Below, piece by piece: positions 8,743 through 16,957 of a stretch of DNA of 64,000 bases. Under the pieces are notes generated by a model. That model worked only from the letters and a program-made list of their open reading frames with translations. It made no database searches and was not told where the DNA came from. The translations under genes and the position numbers were made by a program. Numbering within the stretch: position 1 is the first letter of the stretch; each line of letters starts with the position of its first letter. The DNA is from Pyrococcus furiosus DSM 3638 (GTDB taxonomy: Archaea; Methanobacteriota_B; Thermococci; Thermococcales; Thermococcaceae): positions 1,504,141 to 1,568,140 of the forward strand of contig NC_003413.1 of assembly GCF_000007305.1 (NCBI RefSeq), in the 5' to 3' direction.

Positions 8743-9766
8743 TCAGAAGGATGTCTTATGTTTGACCTCTGCATCATAACCCCAGATGTGTCTGAGGAGC
8801 GAATGTATTAATCCCACCCTCTCGTTGCCCTTTGGAACAACTACTGTAAATCCGTTGGCCTCTCCTATTTTATATGCCGGGCCCCAAGGACTACTTACAA
8901 TCTTAAACCTCCGTGCAAAGTACTTCTCGGCTTTTTCAATGCCCTCGTTTAAAGCTTTTAAACTTACACCATGCTTTACAGTGTTCTCTATTGCTTCCTT
9001 ACAAGATTATCAAGGGCTTCTGCAGCCTCGTCTCCAAACTTGACTATGTCATCAAAGATGCTCGAGAATCTCTCCAGAACTTCGTCTGCATAATTTATGA
9101 TTTTAGTTTTCTTGAGAATGTCATATATCTTCTTGGTTACTCCAAACTTGCGACCAGCTTTCTCAACAATCTTTATAGTTTCATCTCCAGGGAGAGCTAG
9201 ACCTACTACAAAGAACGTTCCCGAGCCTAGGCATTGAATTGAATCAAATCCATAATTCCTACAAGTTTTATATGTATCATAAGCATCCCAAATTGTCCAA
9301 CAACTACGATCACTCCAATTATTCCTGGAATTGCCTGGGGTCTTATTTCTCCTTGTCCTTCTCTTGTTAAGGAGAGTGTTGAGGTAGGAGTTAGCTTAAT
9401 CCAAGAGCTCATGAAAACTCCATTTCCAGACGTGATGCGGAGTTTTACATATATGGGCTCCTTTATATTAAGGACAACAGCAACTCTTTTTCCCCAAGGC
9501 TTCAAATAACCCAAGTTAACGGTTTCTACTGTTGTCTTTCCATCCTTACTAATAAGAACTGTTCCCACTCCAGAGAGACAGTTTGGTGGAACATCCCATG
9601 TGACTATGGCAATATTATCCTTTTGCTCGACTCCTACAAGATAAATTGGATATACCCTGGAGTTCAAGCCAAAAATTGGGATTTCTGACCAGGGGAGCTC
9701 TGTTGCTTCTGCTAGAGGTAATACTAAAAGGATTAATAATACACTAATTACTTTGTATATCTTCAT
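8743..9766 (-). pseudogene. Frameshifted secreted protein gene, toxin-like
   Basis: The frame starting at ATG 9766 encodes a signal peptide (MKIYKVISVLLILLVLPLAEA), a strand-rich region and a glycine/isoleucine stretch, then stops at 9227. Homology-like sequence continues in a second frame (WDAYDTYKTCRNYGFDSIQC, then GLALPGDE and helices) until a TAG, and in a third frame (KEAIENTVKHGV to GYDAEVKHKTSF) up to TGA 8743. Restoring one base near 9290-9292 (an A run) and one near 8999-9001 gives a continuous protein of about 341 residues. Both lesions are single-base losses in short homopolymers, so sequencing error cannot be excluded. The middle part resembles the linker or pre-toxin regions of polymorphic toxins. 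Confidence 0.7.
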
Positions 9767-9889
9767 TTATCATCATCAGAAGATAGTAAAAAAAGTTATG
9801 AAAATATAAGTTTTTCTGAACATAATTGTTAGTAACTAAAAGTTTGAATACTATAATTATAAATATAACCCATTAGTAAAGCGAAAATG

Positions 9890-9990
9890 AGATAAAAATA
9901 GGGGTCAAGATAATAATGCCCGACGAGTACTTGGGTTGCGATGACGTCGGGACCCCCAGGGGGCCGACAGCTTAAATGGCCCCCGAAAAA
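9890..9990 (+). ncRNA. Candidate GC-rich structured noncoding RNA
   Basis: In an AT-rich gap lies a GC-rich block with two perfect 7-bp stems. CCCGACG (9919-9925) pairs with CGTCGGG (9945-9951), and GGGGGCC (9959-9965) pairs with GGCCCCC (9978-9984). Loops are 19 and 12 bases. The first loop ends in GCGATGA, like a C box or kink-turn element, but no convincing D box or ACA box follows. A TATA-like GATAAAAAT near 9891-9899 would place a transcript start close to 9918. GC-rich islands are a known marker of structured RNAs in Pyrococcus. The class of this one is unknown, and the strand is inferred from the promoter-like sequence. Confidence 0.5.
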
Positions 9991-10023
9991 TCTTTAATTA
10001 CATATCTCAACTAAGCAAAAATC

Positions 10024-10809
10024 ATGATGGAACAGGTAATAAAAGACGTGAGGGAATTCGGCGAAAAAACTGGAATTATAAACAAGAGAGTACTTGTACT
10101 GTATTCTGGCGGAATAGACTCAAGTGTCACTCTCTACGTCTTAAAGAAGGCTGGGTTTAAAGTTTCTGCCCTAACTTTTTTCCATAAGTGGAGCTGGCCA
10201 GAGGTTTTGAGGTGGGGGATGAAATTTACAAAATCCCTTAATGTAGAACATTATCTCATTGACATTACCGATGCTCTATTAAGAAGGGCCGTTGGAAGAA
10301 AAGGACCAATCTGCATACACTGCAAAAAGGTAATGCTAGAAAACGCCAAATGGTTTGCACTCAACAACAACTTTTCCTATCTAGCAAAGGGTGATAATGC
10401 AAATGATAAAATAATTGGAACCCTTCTGGACCAATGCCCAGGAGACATAAGACTCTGCGAAATTCCAAAGATTGGAATTCCTATATTTAGACCACTAGTA
10501 AAATACAAGGCTGATTTTATTCAGAAACTTGCAGACGAAGCTAAGATAAAGCCCTACAGAATGTATGAGCATGGAAGGAGAAGACAGTGGCGAGAAGGAT
10601 GTCCTCTCCAATACATTGACGAAGAGGAAAGAATAACTCCAGAGCTCATGGATTTAGCATTTAGGGTAAATTATGAAGTGAGCAAAATAGCAAGAAAGAG
10701 AAAAGTGAGGATTAGTGTAAGAGTTCCCAGCTTTGAGGTTATGTGTTGGGATTGCAATGATGAGGTAATAGAAGAGGTAAGAAAAGCTCTTGCTAGTATG
10801 GGAACATAA
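10024..10809 (+). CDS. PP-loop superfamily ATP-dependent enzyme
   Basis: A 261-residue N-type ATP pyrophosphatase-fold protein. The PP-loop SGGIDSS (about residues 29-35) binds ATP. Conserved family pieces include AKGDNANDK, GCPLQYIDEEE and the cysteine pairs CIHCKK and CWDCN, which could bind zinc or an Fe-S cluster. It resembles the ExsB/QueC and LarE-like group that activates a substrate by adenylation, but no motif fixes the substrate. A TTTAATTA element about 30 bases upstream suggests a leaderless start at 10024. Its 3' end overlaps the convergent pdaD by 17 bases. Confidence 0.85.
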   Translation: MMEQVIKDVREFGEKTGIINKRVLVLYSGGIDSSVTLYVLKKAGFKVSALTFFHKWSWPEVLRWGMKFTKSLNVEHYLIDITDALLRRAVGRKGPICIHCKKVMLENAKWFALNNNFSYLAKGDNANDKIIGTLLDQCPGDIRLCEIPKIGIPIFRPLVKYKADFIQKLADEAKIKPYRMYEHGRRRQWREGCPLQYIDEEERITPELMDLAFRVNYEVSKIARKRKVRISVRVPSFEVMCWDCNDEVIEEVRKALASMGT

Positions 10810-11269
10810 CTACTGCAGCAACTGCAGCCGCTGGCTTGTCCTTAACCGTTATTTCAGCGGAGACTATCTTTATTTCCTTGAGTTTCCATCCTCTAACCCT
10901 AAAACCTTCCTCAACCATCTTCTTAACCATTTCCTCAGCCTCTTCCTTCTTGCAGTATCCTGAATATTCATAGATTAGCCCACCTTCATTGCCTTCGCTA
11001 AGCCCAATACCTAAAGCTGCGCTTATCGTTGAACCTGGCTCATCGCTCTCTATGTGGGTGTAGACTGTTGGTAACAACATCCCTATAGGAATGTTCTTTG
11101 GCAACTCATCCAGCCACTCTATATGAGCCGGTATAACACTGCTGAGCTTTACTAGGTTCACATTTCCAATTCCCATCTTTAATAGAGCATTATCGAAAGC
11201 ATTAAGCTTTGTCCCGCCTTCAGCTGCCGCTGCAAGCATTATGGCCTTTTTAGGAGTTATCCAGCTCAT
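10793..11269 (-). CDS. pdaD: Pyruvoyl-dependent arginine decarboxylase
   Basis: The enzyme decarboxylates arginine to agmatine, the first step of archaeal polyamine synthesis. The proenzyme of 158 residues cuts itself between the two serines of LVKLSSVIPAH (Ser43-Ser44). Ser44 then becomes the pyruvoyl cofactor of the large subunit. The glycine-rich EPGSTISAALGIGL and the GNEGGLIYEYSG region with its conserved Glu are family features. Length and start (MSWITPKKA) match archaeal members. It is transcribed divergently from the DUF998 gene and overlaps the PP-loop gene at its 3' end. Confidence 0.95.
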   Translation of the reverse strand: MSWITPKKAIMLAAAAEGGTKLNAFDNALLKMGIGNVNLVKLSSVIPAHIEWLDELPKNIPIGMLLPTVYTHIESDEPGSTISAALGIGLSEGNEGGLIYEYSGYCKKEEAEEMVKKMVEEGFRVRGWKLKEIKIVSAEITVKDKPAAAVAAVVMFPY

Positions 11270-11408
11270 TCTTCTCCCTCCTATATTCTCTCGCTAAACG
11301 GATACCAAATTTATTATCTTTTAAAGTTTTCGTAAGTAGGAGAAGTTTAATCTGCGGTGTTTTGTAGGAGAGATAAAGATTTAACCAAAGTTTAACAAAG
11401 TAAAGATC

Positions 11409-11936
11409 ATGAAGCACCTTAAATGGTTAGGATTCATTGGTGGTATTGTCTATTGGCTTTTTGTATCTTGGAGTATTCACTATAATCCATGGTTCTCATT
11501 CTTTGAAAATGTCCTTAGTGACCTAGGAGATCCTGCAAAAGCTACCCCTCCAAGGATATATAATTACGGATTGATAGTAACATCTCCATTTGTTTTAGCA
11601 TTTTCAATATACCTCATATCAACTGCAGAAAATAAAATTCAGACCGTTGGAGGAGCATACCTAAGTATATCCTCGCTGTTTCTAGCTCTCATAGGAATCT
11701 TTCACGGAGGAACAAGACCTCATGTTTTTGTCTCGACATATTTCTTTGTACAGTTCTTTCTTGGAATGTTAATCTATGGGTTAGGGAGCAAGACAGATAT
11801 ACGCTTAACTTCCATTATAATATTTATCCTTGCCCTCCTGGGAATTTTCATCCCCTGGCCCTCTGTAGCATTAGAAGAGACTTACGAAATAGTCTTAATA
11901 ATGTTGTTTACACTCTTCGTAGCAGTAAGAGGATGA
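11409..11936 (+). CDS. DUF998 family membrane protein
   Basis: A 175-residue protein with five or six membrane helices. Features typical of DUF998 are the N-terminal helix followed by SFFENVLSDLGDP, the YNYGLIVTSPF segment and the central GIFHGGTRPHVFVSTYFF. Function is not known for the family. The ATG at 11409 follows AT-rich promoter-like sequence (GATTTAACC, AGTTTAAC). The last bases overlap a small reading frame on the other strand. Confidence 0.8.
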   Translation: MKHLKWLGFIGGIVYWLFVSWSIHYNPWFSFFENVLSDLGDPAKATPPRIYNYGLIVTSPFVLAFSIYLISTAENKIQTVGGAYLSISSLFLALIGIFHGGTRPHVFVSTYFFVQFFLGMLIYGLGSKTDIRLTSIIIFILALLGIFIPWPSVALEETYEIVLIMLFTLFVAVRG

Positions 11937-12021
11937 TTATTCCACCAATCATCCCAAGGATAAGAGGAATTATGTGGGGATTGCTTTCGGAGCATTCTGT
12001 ACATCTTTGAATACTCCACAT
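11908..12021 (-). CDS. Small membrane-anchored tail fragment
   Basis: A 37-residue frame, MWSIQRCTECSESNPHIIPL and then a hydrophobic helix ending in LLLLRRV. The hydrophobic segment followed by arginines looks like the C-terminal anchor of a secreted archaeal protein. The ATG overlaps the stop of the upstream frame (TAATG). I read it as the tail of the truncated gene at 12021-12185, joined to it by a frameshift. It could also be an independent small membrane protein. Confidence 0.4.
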   Translation of the reverse strand: MWSIQRCTECSESNPHIIPLILGMIGGIIILLLLRRV

Positions 12022-12185
12022 TAATTCCCCCAGGTAAACTCTGGATTGTAGGTAATTAAAGCTCTGAGAAGCCATCCATCATAGGAAAGTACTAGAATTT
12101 CAGAGAACTCTTTAATCTGAGTCTTTTTAAACTTGAATCCCCCAACTTCAATATTATCAAAAAGAGACTTTTTAAAGATATAAGA
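12021..12185 (-). pseudogene. N-terminally truncated gene fragment
   Basis: An open frame of about 55 codons (VTSSYIFKKSLFDNIEVGGF through LSYDGWLLRALITYNPEFTW to stop) has no ATG, GTG or TTG start before an in-frame stop. Its beginning runs into the promoter region of the divergent gene at 12212. Protein-like composition and the membrane tail that follows suggest the remains of a surface protein whose N-terminal part has been lost. Confidence 0.45.
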
Positions 12186-12211
12186 GGACGTAACTTTAAG
12201 AGGGAATCAAA

Positions 12212-12610
12212 ATGCTGAACACGATAGTGCTAATTAGAACGGACAATTTTGACAAGGCATTAACAGCATTAGCTGACCTTGTTAGGTATGGAGGAATGAA
12301 AATAAGAGGAACTCCAAGGATAATACCCCCAGCTTTATCCGATTGGGCATTTGAGCAGATAGTAGGTGAAAAGCCCAAGAAAAAGGTCAAAGCTCACGTT
12401 GTTGCTCAAATTGATTTGCCTGCATCAAAGGCAATAGGAAGAATAAGGGATATTCATCCCCCAGCCCACATAATTGTGATTCCAGTCGGAAGTCCCGTCC
12501 ACAAGGAGCTCCTTAGACTGTGGGGAACATTTAAAGAGCTAAAGGGATTTCACCCACCAAAGGAGATCAAGAGACTAGAAAACATTGAAAATGAGGAAGA
12601 TTTAGAGTGA
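12212..12610 (+). CDS. DUF356 family protein
   Basis: A 132-residue soluble protein that I recognise as DUF356, an archaeal family without assigned function. Typical segments are the first strand NTIVLIRTDNFDKALTAL, RGTPRIIPPALSDWAFEQI, then IDLPASKAIGRIRDIHPPAH and VIPVGSPVHKEL. The tail is acidic. AGAGGG lies seven bases before the ATG, and a TATA-like TTTTTAAAGATATA lies at about 12169-12182. The last nine bases overlap the convergent DUF402 gene. Confidence 0.8.
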   Translation: MLNTIVLIRTDNFDKALTALADLVRYGGMKIRGTPRIIPPALSDWAFEQIVGEKPKKKVKAHVVAQIDLPASKAIGRIRDIHPPAHIIVIPVGSPVHKELLRLWGTFKELKGFHPPKEIKRLENIENEEDLE

Positions 12611-13099
12611 ATACTCCCAAACAATTTTAGGGGGGAATTTTCCTCTTTTTATTTGACCTATAATTCTTTCTGCAGTATCATAAGCCTTGAGTAACTTTTC
12701 TCTAGAGATTATCCCATAATTAAAAGCCATCTCTAGTTCATCTTCGTCAAGCAAATAATATTCTCCCTCTGGGAATATAAAAATATCCAAGAATAAATCC
12801 AGAATCTCAACTGTGTTTCCTTCTCTCCTTGTATAGTCTAAAACATCCACATATAAACCTTTAAAATTGCCACTGGGATCATAAATTTTCAAAACGTCAA
12901 AATCTCGCCCAATAAAGGCAAAATATACCATCTTGTATCCGTTATTAATAACTTCAACTCCATTAACCCTTAGAGGAGCCAACATGCCAGTGAATTCTGA
13001 TTTTGCCACTATAACGTCACCGAAGTCTTCAATTACTTCATCTTCTCTCATAATAACTCTGTTTGGGAACCTCCTATATACCAGACGAATTTTTCTCAT
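12602..13099 (-). CDS. DUF402 domain protein, possible nucleotide phosphatase or RNA-binding
   Basis: A 165-residue DUF402 protein. Members of this fold include a bacterial nucleoside tri/diphosphatase and the FAU-1 RNA-binding RNase-like proteins of Pyrococcus. Here only the DUF402 barrel is present: YKMVYFAFIGRDFDVLKIYD, then GLYVDVLDYTRREGNTVEIL DLFLDIFIFP with the conserved acidic residues and YYLLDEDEL. The start ATG is preceded by GGTGGG. It lies 23 bases downstream of glyS on the same strand and may be co-transcribed with it. Confidence 0.8.
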   Translation of the reverse strand: MRKIRLVYRRFPNRVIMREDEVIEDFGDVIVAKSEFTGMLAPLRVNGVEVINNGYKMVYFAFIGRDFDVLKIYDPSGNFKGLYVDVLDYTRREGNTVEILDLFLDIFIFPEGEYYLLDEDELEMAFNYGIISREKLLKAYDTAERIIGQIKRGKFPPKIVWEYSL

Positions 13100-13122
13100 T
13101 TTCCCACCAAAAAATATTGGAT

Positions 13123-14829
13123 TTAGCCAAAAATCAACTCCTTTAATTTTCTTGGCACTTCCTCGATCTTAACCCTTATCTGCTCCCTGGTGTCCCTATC
13201 CCTTATTGTGACTGTGCCATCTTCTGGCGTTTGATTATCCACAGTCACACAGTAGGGCGTTCCGATTTCATCATAGCGCATATATCTCTTTCCTATACTG
13301 TCCTTTTCGTCGTAAACTACGATAAATCCTTCCTTCTGCAAGTTCCTATAAATTTCATAAGCTATTGTTGTCAAAGGCTCCTTTGCAACTAAAGGCAGAA
13401 CTGCTACTTCAATTGGGGCCATGTCCTTCTTTATCTTTAAGTAAACTCTCCCATCCTCGTCAACAGTTAGTGAGTTCTCAAGGAGGAGATAGAATGGCCT
13501 GTCAATTCCAAAACTTGGCTCAAGAACATGGGGAACAATTTTTTCTCCTTGGATTTTCTCCTCTACTTCTTTTATTATAAGGTCTTCCTTCTCAAGCTCA
13601 TGCCCCTCAATGATAACCTTTCCATTTGCATTAAGCTCTTCAACTAACTTACGTAGCTCTTCCTGGGACATTGATTTAAGCTTCTCATTTATCTCCTTCA
13701 CTTTCTCCTTTAACTTTGGCCCAACCTTCTTCATGTTCAATGTTACGTTTAACTTTTTCACTATCTTCGGCTTGTCATAGTGAATCATTACGGTCAAATC
13801 TGCTCCACTCATTTTCATGTGCCTACTTAAGTCATAATCAGTTCTGTAAGCTAAACCAACGCACTCTACCCATCCAAATCTCTCACTGTATATCTCAGCA
13901 TCCCAGGTGTCGGCAGAGTAGTGGGCCCTCTCTTCTGGGAGTTGTTGCCTAAACCTTATTTTGTCCTCAGGAATTCCTATGTCGAGCAGGATTCTCTTTA
14001 TCATAACCATGTAATATGCAAAGAAGGTGTTCATGACGTAGCCTTTTTTCACTGCCTCCTCAGCTGTTAATTCAATCATTCCCAGGTCTTTCAGTTGGTG
14101 TTCTATTGGATATAACCTCAGAACTTCATCCTTAACCTCATCAAAGTGAGGATGCTCAGTTTCGTTAGGATTGAAAAATATCTCCACCTCAGCCTGGGTG
14201 AATTCTCTAAGCCTAATCATTCCCTGTCTTGGCGATATTTCATTCCTATATGCCTTCCCTATCTGGAAAACTCCAAAGGGTAGCTTGTTTCTAGCAAATG
14301 CATTTAACCTCTTAAAGTTCACAAATATCCCCTGGGCCGTTTCTGGCCTTAAATATGCTTTCTTATCCTTATAAGGCCCTATGTATGTTTCGAACATCAA
14401 ATTGAAATACCAAACGTCACTCAGCTCTCCTCCACACTCAGGACATCTTATGTTGTGCTCTCTAATTATCTTCGTCATCTCCTCAGCACTCTTTCCTTCA
14501 ACGTCAATTCCTAGAGTTTCCTCTATAAGGTGATCAGCCCTAAACCTTGCCCCACACTTCTTACACTCTACCAACGGATCCACAAACTTCTCAACGTGGC
14601 CACTGGCTATGAACACCTGCTCTGGGGTTATATCTGGAGTCTCAATCTCAAAGAACCCTTCCCTAATAAAGGCCTCTCTAATCTTTTTCTCTATTTTCCT
14701 TTTTATTGTCGCTCCTAGTGGCCCATAATCGTAAAATCCTCTCGCCCCTCCATATATCTCAAAGCTTCCCCAGGCAAACCCTCTCCTTCTCATTAAATCC
14801 TGAAGGTACTCATATTTATCGAACTTCAT
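13123..14829 (-). CDS. glyS: Glycyl-tRNA synthetase
   Basis: This is a class II aminoacyl-tRNA synthetase of the alpha2 (archaeal/eukaryotic) type that charges tRNA-Gly. Motif 1 region FYDYGPLGATIKRKIE, motif 2 FRNEISPRQGMIRLREFTQ (preceded by GVFQIGKAY) and motif 3 EPSFGIDRPFY are present. A zinc-ribbon-like pair CKKCGARF and CPECGGEL lies in the insertion near residues 85-145. The C-terminal anticodon-binding domain contains APIEVAVLPL. I take ATG 14829 (MKFDKYEYLQDLMRRRG, 568 residues). An upstream in-frame ATG at 14883 would add 18 residues that overlap the divergent gene's promoter. Confidence 0.95.
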   Translation of the reverse strand: MKFDKYEYLQDLMRRRGFAWGSFEIYGGARGFYDYGPLGATIKRKIEKKIREAFIREGFFEIETPDITPEQVFIASGHVEKFVDPLVECKKCGARFRADHLIEETLGIDVEGKSAEEMTKIIREHNIRCPECGGELSDVWYFNLMFETYIGPYKDKKAYLRPETAQGIFVNFKRLNAFARNKLPFGVFQIGKAYRNEISPRQGMIRLREFTQAEVEIFFNPNETEHPHFDEVKDEVLRLYPIEHQLKDLGMIELTAEEAVKKGYVMNTFFAYYMVMIKRILLDIGIPEDKIRFRQQLPEERAHYSADTWDAEIYSERFGWVECVGLAYRTDYDLSRHMKMSGADLTVMIHYDKPKIVKKLNVTLNMKKVGPKLKEKVKEINEKLKSMSQEELRKLVEELNANGKVIIEGHELEKEDLIIKEVEEKIQGEKIVPHVLEPSFGIDRPFYLLLENSLTVDEDGRVYLKIKKDMAPIEVAVLPLVAKEPLTTIAYEIYRNLQKEGFIVVYDEKDSIGKRYMRYDEIGTPYCVTVDNQTPEDGTVTIRDRDTREQIRVKIEEVPRKLKELIFG

Positions 14830-14892
14830 AACTCTACCCCTATCTGAAAAAATGCTAACACCTAAAAAGCTTTGTCTATACATGTTGACAAG

Positions 14893-16152
14893 ATGATAAG
14901 ACTCAAACTCCCAAACTCATACTTTGAAGAGCATGATGACATAATAAGGCTAGTTTGGAGAAGGACTTTAATAGCGGACTATGAAAAGAAAGAACTTGAA
15001 AGGGCAATAAAGAGAAAATTCAGGATTTCTCCAGAAATAAAAGTCGAAGAGGGCTACCTAATCATAAACACTGACAATGAAGAAGTTGAGAAATTTGTAG
15101 CATTCTTTATTCAAAACTACCTTGGAGATAGATTAAGGAATAGATTTACCAGAAGGAAAATCGTATACATACACGAAGGAATGAATGTTCCCTTGCTAGG
15201 CTACAACGCATTTGGATTAATAGACAGGGGAACTAATTTAATTCAGGTTAGAGGCTCCACTGGATGCAACTTAAGTTGTATATTTTGTTCTGTAGACGAG
15301 GGGCCTTATTCGAGAACGAGAAACTTAGACTTTGTTGTTGACGTTGATTATTTAATGAAATGGTTTGATTGGGTTGCAAAGGAGAAAGGAAAGGGACTGG
15401 AGGCTCATCTAGACGCTCAAGGTGAACCACTCCTTTATCCCTATATAGTGGAGCTCGTCCAAGAGCTAAGATCTCATCCTCACGTCTCTGTAATATCAAT
15501 GCAGAGCAATGGTGTTCTCTTGGATGAGAAGCTTGTAGAGGAGCTCGCAGAAGCTGGTTTAGATAGAGTAAACTTATCAATTCACTCTTTAGATCCAGAA
15601 AAGGCAAAGATGCTAATGGGGATGAAAAATTACGACTTAAATCATGTTCTAGAAATGGCCGAAGCTTTGGTTAATGCTGGAATAGATGTCCTAATAGCTC
15701 CAGTAATAATATTTGGAATTAATGATAACGAAGCTGAAGCTTTTATTGAGTTTGCTAGAAGGATAGGGGCTGGAAAAAGATGGCCCGCCCTGGGCTTTCA
15801 AAACTACGTCCCTTATAAGTTCGGAAGAAATCCTGTTATAGCAAAACCAGTCCCCTTCAAAGAATTCTATGAGTGGCTAAGAATGCTTGAGGAGAAAACG
15901 GGAATGAGACCTTTAGTTCTAAAGCCTCATCATTTCGGCATGCATCCTAGGCCTTTCATTCCCTTAGCCTTTAAGAGGGGAGAAGTAGTTAAAGCTGAAG
16001 TCGTCCTTCCTGGGAGGATGGAGGGAGAAATGCTCGCCAAAGCTAGGAATAGGTTAATTCAAGTAATTAACACTCAGGCAAAGGTTGGAGACAAGATAAA
16101 GGTCAGAATTGTGAGGACAAGGCATGGAATTTATGTCGGAACGCAGGTTTAG
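14893..16152 (+). CDS. Radical SAM protein with C-terminal TRAM-like domain
   Basis: A 419-residue radical SAM enzyme. The cluster motif is Cys125-x3-Cys129-x2-Cys132 (GCNLSCIFC). It is followed by the glycine-rich AQGEPLLYP, by VSIMQSNGVLLDE and by the Asn/Ser-rich RVNLSIHSLDPEKA. The final 40 residues (RLIQVINTQAKVGDKIKVRI, ending GIYVGTQV) look like a TRAM RNA-binding domain, so an RNA-modification role is plausible. An additional N-terminal domain of about 100 residues precedes the barrel. ATG 14893 is preferred; an upstream TTG at 14872 would add seven residues. Confidence 0.85.
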   Translation: MIRLKLPNSYFEEHDDIIRLVWRRTLIADYEKKELERAIKRKFRISPEIKVEEGYLIINTDNEEVEKFVAFFIQNYLGDRLRNRFTRRKIVYIHEGMNVPLLGYNAFGLIDRGTNLIQVRGSTGCNLSCIFCSVDEGPYSRTRNLDFVVDVDYLMKWFDWVAKEKGKGLEAHLDAQGEPLLYPYIVELVQELRSHPHVSVISMQSNGVLLDEKLVEELAEAGLDRVNLSIHSLDPEKAKMLMGMKNYDLNHVLEMAEALVNAGIDVLIAPVIIFGINDNEAEAFIEFARRIGAGKRWPALGFQNYVPYKFGRNPVIAKPVPFKEFYEWLRMLEEKTGMRPLVLKPHHFGMHPRPFIPLAFKRGEVVKAEVVLPGRMEGEMLAKARNRLIQVINTQAKVGDKIKVRIVRTRHGIYVGTQV

Positions 16153-16187
16153 ATTTATAAGCCGGAATTCTAATTATATAATGGCGG

Positions 16188-16256
16188 GCTTATGATGAAC
16201 TTTCCCTACGGCCTGAGCGTCACGCGATGAGGAATACAGCCAGGGCTGATGAAGGT
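16188..16256 (+). ncRNA. C/D box sRNA (2'-O-methylation guide)
   Basis: All four boxes are present with archaeal spacing: C ATGATGA (16192-16198), D' CTGA (16213-16216), C' GCGATGA (16224-16230) and D CTGA (16246-16249). Guides are 14 and 15 bases, and the D'-C' gap is 7. By the fifth-base rule, the D' guide would methylate U in GCCGU and the D guide would methylate G in CCCUG of a complementary target. A TATA box (AATTATATAAT, about 16172-16182) lies just upstream. The D box ends 15 bases before the next gene's ATG. Confidence 0.85.
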
Positions 16257-16264
16257 GATTTAAA

Positions 16265-16957
16265 ATGCCTATTGCCCTCATTTCTGATATTCACTCGAAC
16301 TTGGAAGCCCTAAAAGCCGTTTGGAAAGAAATTAAAGACGTTGATTTTGTGGTTTGTCTTGGTGATTTAGTAGGCTATGGAGCAAGTCCAAACGAGGTTG
16401 TTGAGTTCATTAGAGAAAAATCCAAGAAAAAGAACATCCTATGCATTAGGGGCAACCACGATAATGCCATTGCATTTGGAATTGATTGGGGTTTTAATCC
16501 CTATGCCAGGGAAGCGGTGAGATGGCATCAGAGGGTTATGACTATAGAAAACCTAGAATTTTTAAGAAAATTACCCGTAAAGTTGTTTTTTGAATACGAA
16601 GGAAGAAGTTACCACATGGTTCACGGCTCTCCAAGGGCGCCTCTCGACGAATACTTATTCCCATGGCTCCCAGATTCCGAATTTTCCGATTGTTTAAAGT
16701 ATATAAAAGAAGATGACCTGCTTGTAGGACATACTCATATTCCAATGCTTAAAATAATTGGAAGGAGGAGAGTTATAAACCCAGGTGGAGTGGGGCAGCC
16801 GAGAGATGGAGATTGGAGGGCTAGCTATGCAATAATCTATGAAAATGGAGAAGTGGAGTTCTTTAGAGTTGAATACGACGTTGAAACTGCAGCAAGAAAA
16901 ATTATAAAAGCAGGGTTACCACCATTTTTAGCCGAAAGATTATTCGAGGGAGTTTAG
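16265..16957 (+). CDS. Calcineurin-like metallophosphoesterase
   Basis: A 230-residue phosphoesterase of the YfcE/MJ0936 type with a two-metal site. The motifs in order are SDIHSN (residues 7-12), CLGDLVGYG, RGNHDNA, MVHGSP and VGHTHIPM. Members hydrolyse small phosphodiesters such as cAMP or model substrates; the natural substrate is unknown. GGTGAT lies just before the ATG and directly follows the C/D sRNA, so the sRNA may be part of, or share a promoter with, this mRNA. The end overlaps the convergent wecB by 18 bases. Confidence 0.9.
   Translation: MPIALISDIHSNLEALKAVWKEIKDVDFVVCLGDLVGYGASPNEVVEFIREKSKKKNILCIRGNHDNAIAFGIDWGFNPYAREAVRWHQRVMTIENLEFLRKLPVKLFFEYEGRSYHMVHGSPRAPLDEYLFPWLPDSEFSDCLKYIKEDDLLVGHTHIPMLKIIGRRRVINPGGVGQPRDGDWRASYAIIYENGEVEFFRVEYDVETAARKIIKAGLPPFLAERLFEGV

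Noticed and set aside
14830-14883. Longer start for glycyl-tRNA synthetase.
   Set aside because: The extra 18 residues overlap the divergent gene and are unlike the family N terminus, which begins MKFDKYEYLQDLM.
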